Below, one piece after another: positions 12,553-23,987 of a stretch of DNA of 64,000 nucleotides (the first letter of the stretch is position 1; every line of letters begins with the position of its first letter). This DNA comes from Lophium mytilinum (lineage: Eukaryota; Ascomycota; Dothideomycetes; Mytilinidiales; Mytilinidiaceae). The position numbers were made by a program, and so were the translations under genes. Location: positions 1,178,001 through 1,242,000 of the forward strand of contig MU004190.1 in the NCBI GenBank assembly GCA_010093605.1, given 5' to 3'. Below the pieces are notes generated by a model, which had not been told where the DNA came from, ran no database searches, and saw nothing but the letters and a program-made list of their open reading frames with translations.

Positions 12553-13710
12553 GGCTGAGCAATTGCGATAAGGAGGGCTGCTCCAGCCAAATGAGAAAAA
12601 CGAGCGGTGATGTCCAAAGAGGCAGGGACAGGAATTTGAAGCAGCGCATGATTTTATAAAGGGACATTGATTGAAACCTCACAATATGCCGGGTTAGGAG
12701 GCCGGGTACCAGCAACGACCAGAACGGTCCTCCAATGTGCCTTGCAGAGACATAGGCAGCCCGAGACTGACAGCTGTGCCACAAGACCGGGAACATCGTC
12801 GCGTGTCAAAGGGTCCTTAGGCAAGAATGACCTTACGTGAAACCAGCCCCGAGATTTTCATGAAGCTCAGGTCCAGGTGGTAGTTCATGAACTTGGCAGA
12901 CAATGCTGGTGGTTGACCATACTAGTCTCGGAACTAAGGAGGCATGCACTGGGCCCTGAGCTGCTAGACACGCCCCTTACCTCGCACTTTGCCAGCACAT
13001 GGCAATCGCCTTGCATTCTAGAGCACCACGTCCATATTTCAAGGCCAGAAAGGGTTATCTTATTGGATCAGCCGTCGCGTCAGCCAGACGCGATGCGCGA
13101 TGCGGGCAATGGAGGTGCACCTCGGCAGAACGTGGAGAGACGTGGAGATACAACATGATGGCGCAACACGAAGAAGCAGGGAAAGAGGGTGTAGAGTGTG
13201 GTATCATGGTGAGTGTGAATATCGATATATTGTTCTGAAGCAGTGAAAACAGAATGAGATGATGATTCGCAGTAGAACGAACCAGTCCTGAGACGCAAGC
13301 AACCACGACTCGGATAGCATCAACCGCGGCTGGCAGCTGTCCAACCGACGACTCACAGAAGAATGGAATGGTTTCATATTACTGAAGCTGCAGTGAGTCG
13401 ATAGCAGATGGGGTGCCGGATGGAGTGAAGTGTAAGGTTGAAGTCCCCAGAGCAGATCCTGGCGGGAGAGAAACGGGCTTGCATGCAAGCGAAGCCCGCC
13501 ACCGCCGGGAGAGCTCCACAACACCAACCTCCCGTCAATTCATCCAAGCACCACCCCAAAGACTCCGCCCAACCGCAATCCGCACTCCAAGGCTGACATA
13601 CCATTCTCTACGCATTCTCTACAGCTGCCGCCCGCGCATGCAAGCAGTTCCACATCCGGCGCCCGCTGTCTCGCTCGCCGCCGCGCCAAAGCTGAGCTTC
13701 CCGTCTGGCA
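12553..13710. other. Divergent intergenic region
   Basis: About 1.16 kb between the divergent wall-protein and LAMTOR1-like genes. It probably holds both promoters. I see no further gene, repeat or RNA here. Confidence 0.5.
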
Positions 13711-14346
13711 ATGGGCATCTGCTCGTCCTGCATCGGACGACGGGCCTCGCAGTCTGATGTACGTCCTGCTCGCTCTCGTATTCTCCCCTCTGTACCGCCT
13801 AGCTCTCCAGTGTGCTGACACTCTCCCTTGCCGCAGCGGTCTGACAGCTCTCACCTCCTCATCGACCCGTACCAGCCTCACTATGGCAGCATGCACACAT
13901 CGGGACCGCATGGCGGGCCCCAGCCGGATCCGGAAGAGATACGGCGCCAGCGCGACACGTTAGAACGGATATGCGCCCAGACCTCCGAGTGCGTCTCCTC
14001 CCTCTGCTCGCTCGCCCTAGTCACTAATCTCCTATCCCTTGACAGCAAGCTGATCGACGTCTCACAATCGGCGTACACGGAGGAAGGGTCCAAGATGACT
14101 TCGGAGTACCCCCGCTTGTTCATGGAGCGCTTTCCCCCGCCAAAGGCTGCCGTCGATAGCAGACCCTCGTCCTCCGGCACCGGCGGCGCAGAGCAGGACG
14201 AAACAACCTGGCTGATGAATACAATTGGTGGCGGCGACGGTGAAGAACCTAGCTGGGACCGCGTCGAGCCCATCGATGGTGGTACCCTCACAGTGCAGTT
14301 CGACGAAGCACTTGGACTTGACAGGAGACAGGGAGGAAGATCATGA
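13711..14346 (+). CDS. LAMTOR1/Ego1-type Ragulator (EGO complex) membrane anchor, 166 aa
   Basis: Three exons: 13711-13758, 13837-13988, 14046-14346. The start is fixed by MGICSSCIGRR: Gly2 is an N-myristoylation site and Cys4/Cys7 are candidate palmitoylation sites, the lipid anchor typical of LAMTOR1 (p18) and yeast Ego1/Meh1. SHLLIDPYQPHYGS then matches the conserved acidic, leucine-containing motif of the family, followed by a helical segment (EIRRQRDTLERI...DKLIDVSQSAY). The protein is expected to tether the Rag/Gtr GTPase scaffold to the vacuolar or late-endosomal membrane for TORC1 amino-acid signalling. Both introns have GT-AG ends and preserve phase (0 and 2). Family assignment rests on the N-terminus and overall size. 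Confidence 0.8.
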
Positions 14347-14950
14347 TGGCCGACTGCTACGGTGTCGCTGGATACCTGTTGCGTTGTGATAATCACCTGA
14401 GTGCCAGCCGCCTTCATCATTACACTTTCTTTTTGATACCCCTAGGTCACACTACTTAATCTTTCTTTTAATTGCGATCATTCTGAGCCATCATTTCAGG
14501 CGTCCAGGTTTCTTTTGTCAGCACTAGGCATTTCCCGGCGTCCTGCGTTGTTATGTCTCTGCAGGATGATTTCATTTACTCATTAGCCAATGGCATGCAT
14601 CTGGCCATACAATCTCATAAATCATTCCATACAAATGACACCATTCAGCGGAAATGTCACAAGTCTTCAAAGATATTGCATTCGTGCTACTTTGTCACTC
14701 GTACCTGAATCATGACTTAGACATGAGGCTCCCGCATCCGGCCTCTTGTCAGTACGCCACAGGTACGATGTCTGAGATTGGTCTGTGTTCCCTTACTAAC
14801 CTACTTAATAAAGCAATTCGCCACTCAATGAGACGTTTCAACAGAGCATCTGGCGTGATGTCGAGCGTGGTACCAACTGAGTCAATTCCTCCATCATCGG
14901 TAACAGTCCCAAGACATCAACACCCGGTAGCAGAATTCAAATCAAGATAC
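14347..14950. other. 3' flank of the LAMTOR1-like gene
   Basis: About 600 bp, rather AT-rich. Short frames only; nothing I can support as a gene. It ends where the MITE array begins. Confidence 0.4.
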
Positions 14951-15640
14951 CAGTAAGCTAAATATAACTCCTGTTTACCACTGCTTGGGGTACCCCCATA
15001 CATTTCGAAAAGTGTGGGCGCGATGTCAAGTTTCGAGCAATGAAAATCAGACTATTCCTTGGCTCATTGGCTAGTGACTAGCTGGGCCACTCCTCGCAGT
15101 GGTGTCCAGAGAGCAAATTGGAGCCAAGCAGTCACAGATCCGCGTGTTCCAGAATTTCGAAGATCTCAAGCACACACGTTTACCACTGCTTGGGGTACCC
15201 CAATACGTTTCGCAAGTCCGAGCGCAATGTCAAGTTTCAAGCAATGCAAATCAGACTATTCTTTGACTCATTGGCTACAGACTAGCTGGGCTACTCCTCA
15301 CAGTGGTGTCTAGAGAGCAATATTGAAGCCAACAGTCGCGGATCTGCGTGCTGCAGAACTTCGAAGATCTCAGGCGATGTCAATTTTCCAAGCAATGCAG
15401 ATCGGACTACTTTTTAACTTATTGGCTACTGAATAGCCGGGCTACTCCTCACAGTGGTATCCGGAGAGCAAGATCGGAGCCAAGCAGTCACAGATCCGTG
15501 TGTCACACGGTTTCGAAGCTCTAAGGCCATGTCGATTTTTAGGCAGTAGAAATTAGACTCCCTATTGTCTAGTTGGCTTCTCGGCAGCCGGGCTACCCCC
15601 TACAGTGGTGTCGAGTGAGCAGCAACACTCCACAGCATCG
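14951..15640 (+). mobile_element. Tandem array of four MITE-family copies
   Basis: Four direct repeats share a core GATGTCAAGTTTCAAGCAATG and an end block CTCCTCACAGTGGTGTC. Copies 1 and 2 carry the head CCACTGCTTGGGGTACCCC at 14978 and 15183 (205-bp spacing). Copies 3 and 4 lack the head and are spaced about 150 bp. The units are 75-90% alike by eye. Tandem order suggests unequal exchange or replication slippage after one insertion. The array lies beside the broken repeat-protein gene. Confidence 0.75.
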
Positions 15641-15680
15641 CCAATTTGCCCTCTACCGAACACATCCTAGCCCTTCCCTC

Positions 15681-16973
15681 TCAGTTCAGAACCCATGGAT
15701 TTGTAGCTGAGGTCCCAGTCTTCATACCCTCCTGAAGTCTCCGCTTCCTAAGCTTCAGCTCAGCAACCCTAGCTCTAGCTTCCGCCTCTTCGATCTCCAA
15801 GTCCAAGAGACCTTCGTTCCTCGACAGCAGAGAATGAATCGAGGGCTTCACATCTGCTTCCGCCTTAACGACAGCCTCGGATGGGACACTGTTCTCCAAC
15901 TGGGCGGGGATATCTGGTCCATGCCGAAGGCCAGTCTGATGAAGAAAGTGGCTGGCCGGGGGGATTTCAGACAGTAGCCGTGGGGGGGCATGAGTCGCTC
16001 CAGTAACTAAGCCCTCAAATTGGTTCACATGTTCGAGCCGGGTATCCGCAGCACTGGTCTGACTTCTCACTATGTTGGTGTGTGTAGTAGTAGGAGTGAA
16101 GCGGTTCCGCATCGGAGGGTGAGCTTGAGTGTTATCGGTACCTCTCACTATCTCGGTGTGTGCGGCAGTGGGGGTGAAGCGGTTAGACATTAAAGGGCGG
16201 GCTTGAGTGTCGGTAATACCTCTCACTGTCTCAGTGTATGCGGTAGTAAGAGTGAAGCCGTTCGGCCCTAAAGTAAAGCCGTTCGGCCCAAAAGTAAAGC
16301 CGTTCGGCATCAAAGGGCGGGCTTGAGTAATGTTGTCGATAGTAGTATTGCGGCGTTAGATGAGGCTTGCTCCGAGCGGCCCGAAGGTAGTCGTCTGCAT
16401 TCCCAGAGTTCTAGCATTCTTAGAACGTGGATCGGCCTCCTCCACTCCCCCAGCGGCTTTTCTCTTGAGCGGCTGGGCGCCCATCCCATTTATGAGTCGG
16501 TTTCGCTTATCCTCCAGATCCTCGATATCCAGGTTTTCCTCCTCATCTTCGTCGAGCGCATGCTGGCTAACCACTTCACCTTTACAAAGCTGTATAACAC
16601 GCTCCACATCGCTGGGTAGAATGTAATTTTTACGGGACTTAACCGTAACATGCTTAACTACTTTGCCAGCTCGCCTATCTAAGACGGCTGTCTTTAGGAG
16701 ATCCTAAGCTTTCTTCAAGTTCCCTTTTGTGAGCTGCGAAAGCTTAGAGAGCTCTCGGAGGGTTACTAAGGACCATAAACGCGGATTATCCTGCGGGACA
16801 GCTCCTTGGAGGCCGGCACCGCCCTCTTTCACCAGCGGTCTGAGACTCCTCGGGATCGCGTCGGCCAGATTCAAGACGTTCTAATTGGTCTTCATGGTGT
16901 CGGTCAACCTGGTAAGCTCTCGCTAATAAGCTGGAGATAGCTCCTCGTAAGGCTACTGCCGTCTTGGAGCCAT
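15681..16973 (-). pseudogene. RIP-broken gene for an unknown repeat-containing protein
   Basis: One continuous minus-strand frame from ATG 16973 to TGA 15681 (431 codons) with no frameshift but five internal stops: TAG at 16955-16953, 16925-16923, 16883-16881 and 16706-16704, and TAA at 16358-16356. Each stop is one C-to-T step from CAG or CAA (or TGG for TAG), in the CpA context preferred by RIP. The encoded chain has a basic N-terminal part (LRELSKLSQLTKGNLKKA; then RAGKVVKHVTVKSRKNYILP), an acidic stretch (ALDEDEEENLDIED), a repeat zone with units like TDTQARPLMSNRFTP, and a C-terminal coiled coil (LEIEEAEARARVAELKLRKR). The frame remains partly open upstream to about 17050 with another TAA at 17055-17057, so the true 5' end is unknown. 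I recognise no family. Confidence 0.7.
16085..16335 (-). repeat. 75-78 bp tandem repeats inside the broken gene
   Basis: Units encode about 26 residues of the form TAxxTEIVRGxxxTQARP-MxNRFTP. They are followed upstream by three copies of a 21-bp unit encoding PNGFT(F/L)G. The frame is preserved throughout, so the units expanded while the gene was still coding. Confidence 0.75.
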
Positions 16974-17399
16974 CTGGATATTATTAGTCGGCGAGGAGCT
17001 TAGGATTTCCAGTAGTGGGAAACAAACCTTTAAAGAATTACACAATGCTTTAGGTTAAGTGGTGTGTAAGCGGTTCTGGAGGATATAGAGGTCTTACATC
17101 TATACTTGTATAAGAAGGTGAGGAATCGGAATTTGCGAAGTGAGAGTATGTAGTAAACAAGTGAGCCGATCGGGAATAAGCTTATCCGCTCCCGGACTAG
17201 CGCGGGTGCACATCCCTCACTTGTCGACATGAGCGTGGCAAGATAGTCAAATATTTCACTTGCTATACATCACCACCATTTGCTTTTACTGATCTCTAGG
17301 CGGCTAAAGGATCGAGAGGGTAGAGCTAAGAGACGAGGACAATCTCTAGGAAACGCAGCAGAAAATAGAGGTTGCGACAATGTTCTCATTTGTTTCTTA
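16974..17399. other. Gap between the broken gene and a MITE copy
   Basis: No supported gene. A 66-codon minus frame (17230-17030, starting MSTSEGCAPALV) is open but unrecognised. It could be part of the original 5' end of the broken gene. Confidence 0.35.
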
Positions 17400-17620
17400 C
17401 AGCAATAGGCCATACCCAAGTCAGTCCGAGCATACTGGTCTGCCACTGCTTAGGGTACCCCGCAGAATTTCCAAGATCGAGCGGCGATGTTAATGTTCCA
17501 GCCGAACAGATTAGACTATCTGTTGACTGATTAGCTGTTCGGCAGCCAGGGCACCTCCGACAGTGGTGTCGAGTAAGCAAATTGGACTTAAGTAGAGAAG
17601 AGTCTACGTGCTATACTTGT
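17400..17620 (+). mobile_element. MITE-family copy
   Basis: Head GCCACTGCTTAGGGTACCCC at 17442, core GCGATGTTAATGTTCCAGCC, and end block CCGACAGTGGTGTCGAG. It matches the array copies but is more diverged. Exact ends are uncertain. Confidence 0.65.
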
Positions 17621-17974
17621 GGCTTAGGACTGTATAAAAAAGAATTGCGTAAGTTTCTCGGGCGCGGGAACATGAGCAAAAAGTCAAAGCATAAGACATG
17701 TACTTCACGCTCATGATTGAGAGACCCTTTAGTCAGGCGGTGCTCTCAACCGCTTACGTGGCGCAGGTGGCCTTGACAAGCATCTGAAACGCTGCGCATC
17801 ACGTGCCGCAGGCAGCAACATTTTGCCATAAGATTCAGGATTTTCCAACGTTGACCTCGTGAATCATCACAGTTCACTCTATAGGCGCAAAGAAACCTCC
17901 AACGTCGTAGTTACTTTGCCAGCGTCGCTACTACCGTTATCAATCCGAACCCATTCTCCTACCCAATCGGAGAA

Positions 17975-19353
17975 ATGACTCGGTTTAGCGACCTCAATGA
18001 CGACGTTCTACACGAAATAATCGGATGGCTTCAACTCATGAAAGAGATGGACCCTTCCGCTGCTATCTCACTTCCTCAACTTGCTCTCGTATGCTCAAGA
18101 TTTGGATTTTTGGTGCCACGCCATCTTGTGAAAGCTGTGAACATCCGGATTACAGTTCCCGGTGAACAAAAGTTCTTGTTACTCAGGCGCACACTGAAAG
18201 AGAAGCCAGGTCTTAGAGCACTGGTGCGAAATATGCAGCTCACGCTTGGGTATGGAGAGCAAATAATGTCTTGGGCAAACGAGTTGCTTCAACAACTCCC
18301 CAACCTCGTGTACCTTGAGATCCAGCGCCCAATAGGGGTCACTGAGATGTGGCCGAGGTTTTTCGAGTTCTCGCCCGAATTCTTCCGAATCAACAAACTG
18401 GAAAAGCTCCGCCGAGTTAACTACGAACGCGGCACGGTAGACTTTGGGATGCTCTTGAAGTGCATGTCGCTTTCTAGTATTGAACGAATTGACTGCTCCA
18501 TTGAAAATGAATGGACTACCAGGAGCCCTCCGCTAGCTTCAGATGCAACCTCATTCATACAACAGCCCTTTCGAGTCAGAACGCTAAACCTCAACGATTC
18601 AACTATCTCAGTCAATTATCTATTCCGAGATTTGCTTGAGCAGTGTCGGTACCTTCAACATTGTACCGGCGCTATGCCCGTTGTGCACCACCCTCTCATT
18701 CCCCGATTCGTTTTATTCTCCGCTGCAAACCTAGAGCTAGCCTTGACTCCGACAACAGATACTCTGGTGTCCCTCGATTTACTCAACTTGCAAAGTCAAA
18801 CACGGTGGGAGAATACCAGGTTCGATGGGACTCAGCTGAACTTGAACATGTTTTCATCCTTGGAAAGCATCAAGCTTCCAGCTTACTGCTTCTTTGACAG
18901 CCTGGTCCCACACGACTCTCGTAACGGGACATATGCGCGATTCCCTTTTTCCATGACAGACCTTAATGTGAGTCCACTCCTGTCTTTCTCCCAGGCTCAG
19001 AAACGTCAATGTAAAGCCCTGATATCTGATGGCTGGCTCGTTAACTTACTAACTGCATCACGACTCAGCTGTATTTTGGACAAGATAGGAGTATACTTCA
19101 CGCCAACGACCAGGAACGTTCCAAGCTGCGAAGCGGAGATGCCGCGTTTGAGCCATGGACTTACGCATGGATCATGGAGTTCGCGTACCACAAGGCCACA
19201 TGCTTCCCAAAGCTACACAGCTTGACTCTGGAAGAAGAATTGACAAAACCGGACATGAGCTTAGCACGATGGACGAATGAAGACGCCGTGAAGGTATGGA
19301 GCTCTGTGGGTACCAATTGCAACGTCCTATTCAGGCAAGAATACATGCCGTAG
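17975..19353 (+). CDS. F-box protein, 425 aa
   Basis: Exon 1 17975-18967, intron 18968-19068 (GTGAGT...TTACTAACTG...CTCAG), exon 2 19069-19353. Joined this way the frame continues as LYFGQDRSILHAN and ends at TAG 19351. Unspliced, the frame would run on to a stop at 19225. The N-terminus TRFSDLNDDVLHEIIGWLQ with LPQLALVCSRF downstream is an F-box, which would bind Skp1 in an SCF ubiquitin ligase. The rest (Leu-rich, with WARxLVYLEIQRP-like strands) resembles the irregular LRR-like substrate-recruiting region of fungal F-box proteins. The target is unknown. Confidence 0.8.
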
Positions 19354-19398
19354 TGATAGAGTTGGAAGACAGCCCCGAACCGCGACGGTAGCCATGCG

Positions 19399-20114
19399 TC
19401 AAGTCTGAAGCGGCACGCTCAGCTGTGGTTTCCTCAACGTCACCGTGTACTCATGCCTCCACTTCTCCGTCGGAAAATCCACCTCTTCTACAATCTCAAA
19501 CCCGTATCGTTGATACAGCGGGAGCCCCATCGGCGAGGATTCCACCCAGATCGGAATGAACAACCTATCCGCAATCTCCAGCCCATACTTGATGATCATG
19601 CTCGCACAGCCTCTCCTCGCATAGTCGGGATCGGTATTTAGATCATGTAGAACTGCAATCAAAATCAGCGTTGCATTTCTCAACCCGAGCCACTCGTTTC
19701 CTAAAACTCACCCATGTGTGCATGCCCATCCGTATACCTCTCCCTCCGCGCCACGAAATCTTCCAAAATCGTCTCCGCACACTTCCGCTCCACACTACCC
19801 TCCGGATAATATGGTGCAGTAGCCCAATGCTTTGGTCCTTGCGGCGCATCTACCCAATTCACAACAATACCCCAAACGCCCACCGCTACTATTTTTCCAG
19901 TGTCGGTGTCGGTCACTTTCAGCTGCAAGATCGTGGGATTAGCGGTCCGGCTTTTGAGCACGCGCTCTTCGGCCGCTTTGCGCAGCTCGGGCGTGTTGCA
20001 GGGGCCGAAGAGAGCGGCGTGGGCGGCGTAGCCTGAGGCGCGGAAGGCTTTGAGCTCGACGCCGATCATTTCGGGGATGTCGGTTAGCGGGGCGCGGGAG
20101 AGAACTAGAGGCAT
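19399..20114 (-). CDS. GNAT-family N-acetyltransferase, 218 aa
   Basis: Two exons, 20114-19712 and 19652-19399, with a 59-nt intron (GTGAGT...TTGCAG). Starts MPLVLSRAPLTDIPEMIGVE, the usual opening strand-helix of fungal GNAT proteins. The acetyl-CoA motif A lies in exon 2: LHDLNTDPDYARRGCASMII, where ArgArgGlyCysAla is the Q/R-x-x-G-x-A/G loop. VESSPMGLPLYQRYGFE is motif B. Substrate unknown; small fungal members often act on amines or xenobiotics. Phase across the intron is 1 (ATG G|TT CTA). Confidence 0.85.
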
Positions 20115-20533
20115 TTTGATTATTCGGTCTTGATTTAATGTATGAAATGAGTAATATAAATTGGTAAAGTCGGAGGAACTCTAGGAGGGGAAGTGGTGAG
20201 ATCGGAGGTAGCTTATGTTTAAGTAACAACGCGAAGTTGAATTAGGCAAACACCATGTTTATAAATACGGATATGCAGTGGTAGCGCCTCAACCGCCGTT
20301 AATATGTAGGAGATGCTGTATATCACGCATGAACATGCGGGGCAGATGATACCGTTTGCCGGTTTTCGTTTAGCGTGTTAGCAACTTTAGCGGGGCAGAG
20401 AGGGAATCGAATTCGGATTTCGACTATTAATAGGCGAAACAGATAAGCAACAGAAAGCTGGAGGATCGCTTTTCGCTATACAAGCCTGATCTGGGTGTTC
20501 GCCCCTACCATGCCCCAATCGGGACGGCCAAGC
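20115..20533. other. Short intergenic gap
   Basis: About 420 bp between two minus-strand genes. It probably contains the GNAT promoter and the 3' flank of the TPR-DUF4470 gene. Nothing else seen. Confidence 0.5.
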
Positions 20534-23492
20534 CTAGGGCACATCCTTCTTTGTAGCTACGTCGAGCCAACAGCCCCCTCTCTTTAGTCCTTTGGGACCT
20601 TCCTTCAAGTCGCAAGGATCGCTTTGCGAACACCAGGAATCATTGCGCCAGATACCGACCATCCACGTCCCTTCAGCCAGCATTTTCTCTATGACGCGCC
20701 GATCCATCCAGAAGGCTGCCTCTTTGGCCTTGTTCTTGACCACTTTGGTGAACTGGAACACGCTGACGACAACGATTCCTTCCTCTCGAAACCTCTTGAC
20801 GGCTGGGGTCTGTATGCTGTTATCGTCGTCAAGCAGGGCCTGTCTTAGATTCATGGTTTCGCCATCGGGCCAGATGCTGTCGTTAAAGAGCACTAGAATG
20901 AAATGTGGCACGTCAGGCCAAAAGGGCGTGGCGCCCTTCACAGGCACCTTGTGACGGTAGATGTCACCCAGGTTGGGAAGATCTGGGACGGAGAATCCAA
21001 ACGGCATCAGAGGTAACCAAATGGCGGTTTGGGTTCGCATATCTGCGACGAATGGTGCTACTGTAGTAGTCCTGATAGGGCGGTTGACTTTTGTCTCTGC
21101 AATATTTAGGGGACACGAGCGAGGCGGACGTGCTCTAGTCGTTATCTTGCCACTCAGAATGTTTGACAGTATTGCCGCGAGCCAGTGCGCAGGGTAACCT
21201 ATCTCGGAGAGATGGATGAGCAATTTGAACATAATTGATACGTTGTGCGGCGAGTAAATTAAGGATCGGTTATTGGACTCTGTGAGCGCTCGTGGATATG
21301 GGATCGTGATCTTCATGAAGATCGAGTAGACCCATTTCTCGAGGCTTGGGCGCTCCATGAGATCGGCGAACTTCATCCTTTTCTGGTCCGGGCGCTTCCA
21401 GCATGCGTAGCGGGAAAGGTCAAATTTCACTTTGTCATCCCTTGGCTCCAAAATGTTTCTAGTCTTCTCCACTTTCATCGTCTTGAGCAGATCCTTAGAG
21501 TCGTACAAACACAGATTCTCGTTAAAAAACGTATCGAAGTTCTTTGTATCCCCATAAGCAGGGTTGTTGCGAAGGACATTTGACGTGATATACGGGTCCC
21601 TATCAGGATCGTTGACTGGAATCGAATAGAGGAACGTCGTGAGGGGTCCTCCGACATAGTCTCTGCACAGCCGGTCCGTCAGCGCATCGGATGTAGGCGA
21701 AGTAAAATAAGACGGGGATGACGGTGCTTACGGGATATTGCTGAGATGGATCCTGTCGTATCGCCAAGGGTAGGAGGCAGGATTTACCAAGTCTATGGTT
21801 TTTGACCTACGATGCGGAAGAGTTTTGTATTTAAGATGCTCCAAAATCTGGGTAGCTTCCCCGGTGATAAGTTCAATGACGATCCGATCTCTGAGGGAAG
21901 ATATGGCTTGGGAAAGCTCGACGAAAAAGCCCTTCCAATAGTCAAATAACTGATGGAGCTCTTTCGGTGGAACATGCCACAGCTGCGCTCCCAATACACG
22001 AAATGGATTATACATGAGATCCATCTCAAAAGGTGGAGAAATGGCATCAATGTCTACTAGAGTGACATTCGGTTTCCAATTTTGTGCAAGATATTCAGAG
22101 AAGGTGACAAGAGCAGTGTCGGACTCCTCTGAGTCATTGACGCTGTGCTTCAATGCGTCGACGAATGAACGTTCACGGTCAGTGAGTAGGGTGGGTGGGG
22201 GTAGAAGCATCGCGCTTGAGCCATAGTAGCGGTGCTCCAACTCGCAACCATCGGGAACCGGATCATCAAACGATTCGAAGCCCTTCGCTGCAATCGTAGC
22301 CATTTTTGCAGTTGTACAAGCTGCGGCTGTGTTCAGTTGCCAGGATTTGAGGGCGTCGACCAGAGCCGGCCTGTCGAGTTCGTATATAGTGATCCATTTA
22401 GGTGGGGTTCGACGACCCTCCAAAATATCGATTGCCAATGTGATGGTCTTTTGTAGCTGTTGATGCGCATAAACTGGCATTATAGGTGCCACGAAAACGT
22501 AGAACGCTGTGGAATTGATTTGCTGTGCAGTGTCGGAACTCCTATTTGCAGGTAATCGGTTTATCAGAAGCAGCATGATGAGCAACCTAGCCATAGTGGG
22601 AGCTTTCAAATCAACGCAAGTGAAATGATATTTCGGTGTGCGCATGTTTTTCTTCATTTGTTCTTCCCACAAAGTTACGGCTGCAATAGTTGTGTAGAGG
22701 TGTCTTGCGTCCCCGATACCACCAAACATGGCCGTAAGCGTCTCCTTGAATGGCGGATCCATCATGATGGCAGGATCCAACAAGGGTGAGCAGTCATCGT
22801 GGCCGACATTATAATATTCCGGTCGGGATAGCCTAGATGTGTAAGTGGAAGAAGATGCTGAAGATCCGCCCAGCCCAAACGTAAACATCAAGCATAGACT
22901 CGTGCTTGTCTAGGAAAGCATGTGCTACTCACATCGAGGGCATGTAGCGTGGTAAGATCTGGGTGACATTTGATGCGTAAGTGAACATCCCTTGCGGCGC
23001 TCTCGTCTCGATGTCTTTCTCAACTCGAATGGCGTGTTCCAGGGCAGACTTCAGCCCGTCATCATCCGTGACCGCAAGTTCTCGACTTGCTTTCTCCGCT
23101 TCCTTCCATCTATCGGCATGCATGTGAGCCTTGGATATTCTTGTCCAGAGCCTGGCTCGCAAAGGGTCATCCGGTGATTTCAGAAGCTGGAGAGCAGCCT
23201 CCGCTGACTTGATTGAATTGTCATATTCGCCAGTTTCAAAGTAGCTGGCACTCAAGTTGGAAAGAGGTCGGGCATCTTCGGGACTTGCACTACAGGCTCT
23301 CTTGTACGCGTCGATCGCTGAAGACAGTCTATAAGAAAGGAGGCTACGAGGGTAAGAAACACAAAGACGGTCTTGGGTACCTTGTATGAGTTTACCACCC
23401 TTGTAAAGCGCATTTCCCCGTTCGCGATGGTCAGTCAAATCGGTCACCTGCTTGGACCTGTTTGGTAGAGAAGGACTTCGGGCGTCACCCAT
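20534..23492 (-). CDS. TPR-DUF4470 protein, 908 aa
   Basis: Four exons: 23492-23381, 23317-22933, 22832-21732, 21662-20534. Introns of 63, 100 and 69 nt all preserve phase. Residues about 15-140 form TPR-type helices (HRERGNALYKGGKLIQ|AIDAYKRACSA, then RPLSNLSASYFETGEYDNSI). After MPSM|LSRPEYYNVGHDD comes the DUF4470 signature FGGIGDARHLYTTI. LSNIP|DYVGGPLTTFLY spans the third intron and is also typical of this family. The C-terminal third is Trp/Pro-rich with no motif I know. In fungi DUF4470 often sits with TPR or MYND modules; no MYND zinc finger is visible here. Molecular role unknown. Confidence 0.8.
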
Positions 23493-23987
23493 GATGCAAA
23501 AGAGATAGTAGGCGGAAGTTTTAACCTAGAAATGAGTCTAAGAGGACAGGAACATACTCCTCGCGTACAACAACGTATCGGGAAAGGGTACTCCGGCGAT
23601 GATGAGGATGGGGTGGAAATAAGGTTGGGAGCGGCGGTGAGATAGTGGGCTAGATTTGCTAGCCTCTTGTAGCGCACGCTAATTCCAACGCGTGTTCCCG
23701 TGATCTACGCCCCTTTTTAAAGCTCAGATTAGATCTCCAGTCTATCCTTTGTCACTCCCTTTCACGGCATCTGTACTCGTTCTTTCCATTGGCGTCGTAT
23801 TTGCCAAATTTCGTTCATGTAATACCATAGAATCCATGCTTCCATTCACCCGTATGTACCCCCCCCACCAAACATCAATCGACGAAAATCATCAATAATC
23901 GCCAATCGATTATTGGGGGGTCGCACATATGCTCCTTCCTCTGCACTCTTGCATATACCGGTATCACAAATCGCGTCCCAAAGTTGA
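23493..23987. other. Intergenic gap
   Basis: About 500 bp between two minus-strand genes, with a C-rich run near 23859. No gene seen. Confidence 0.5.
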
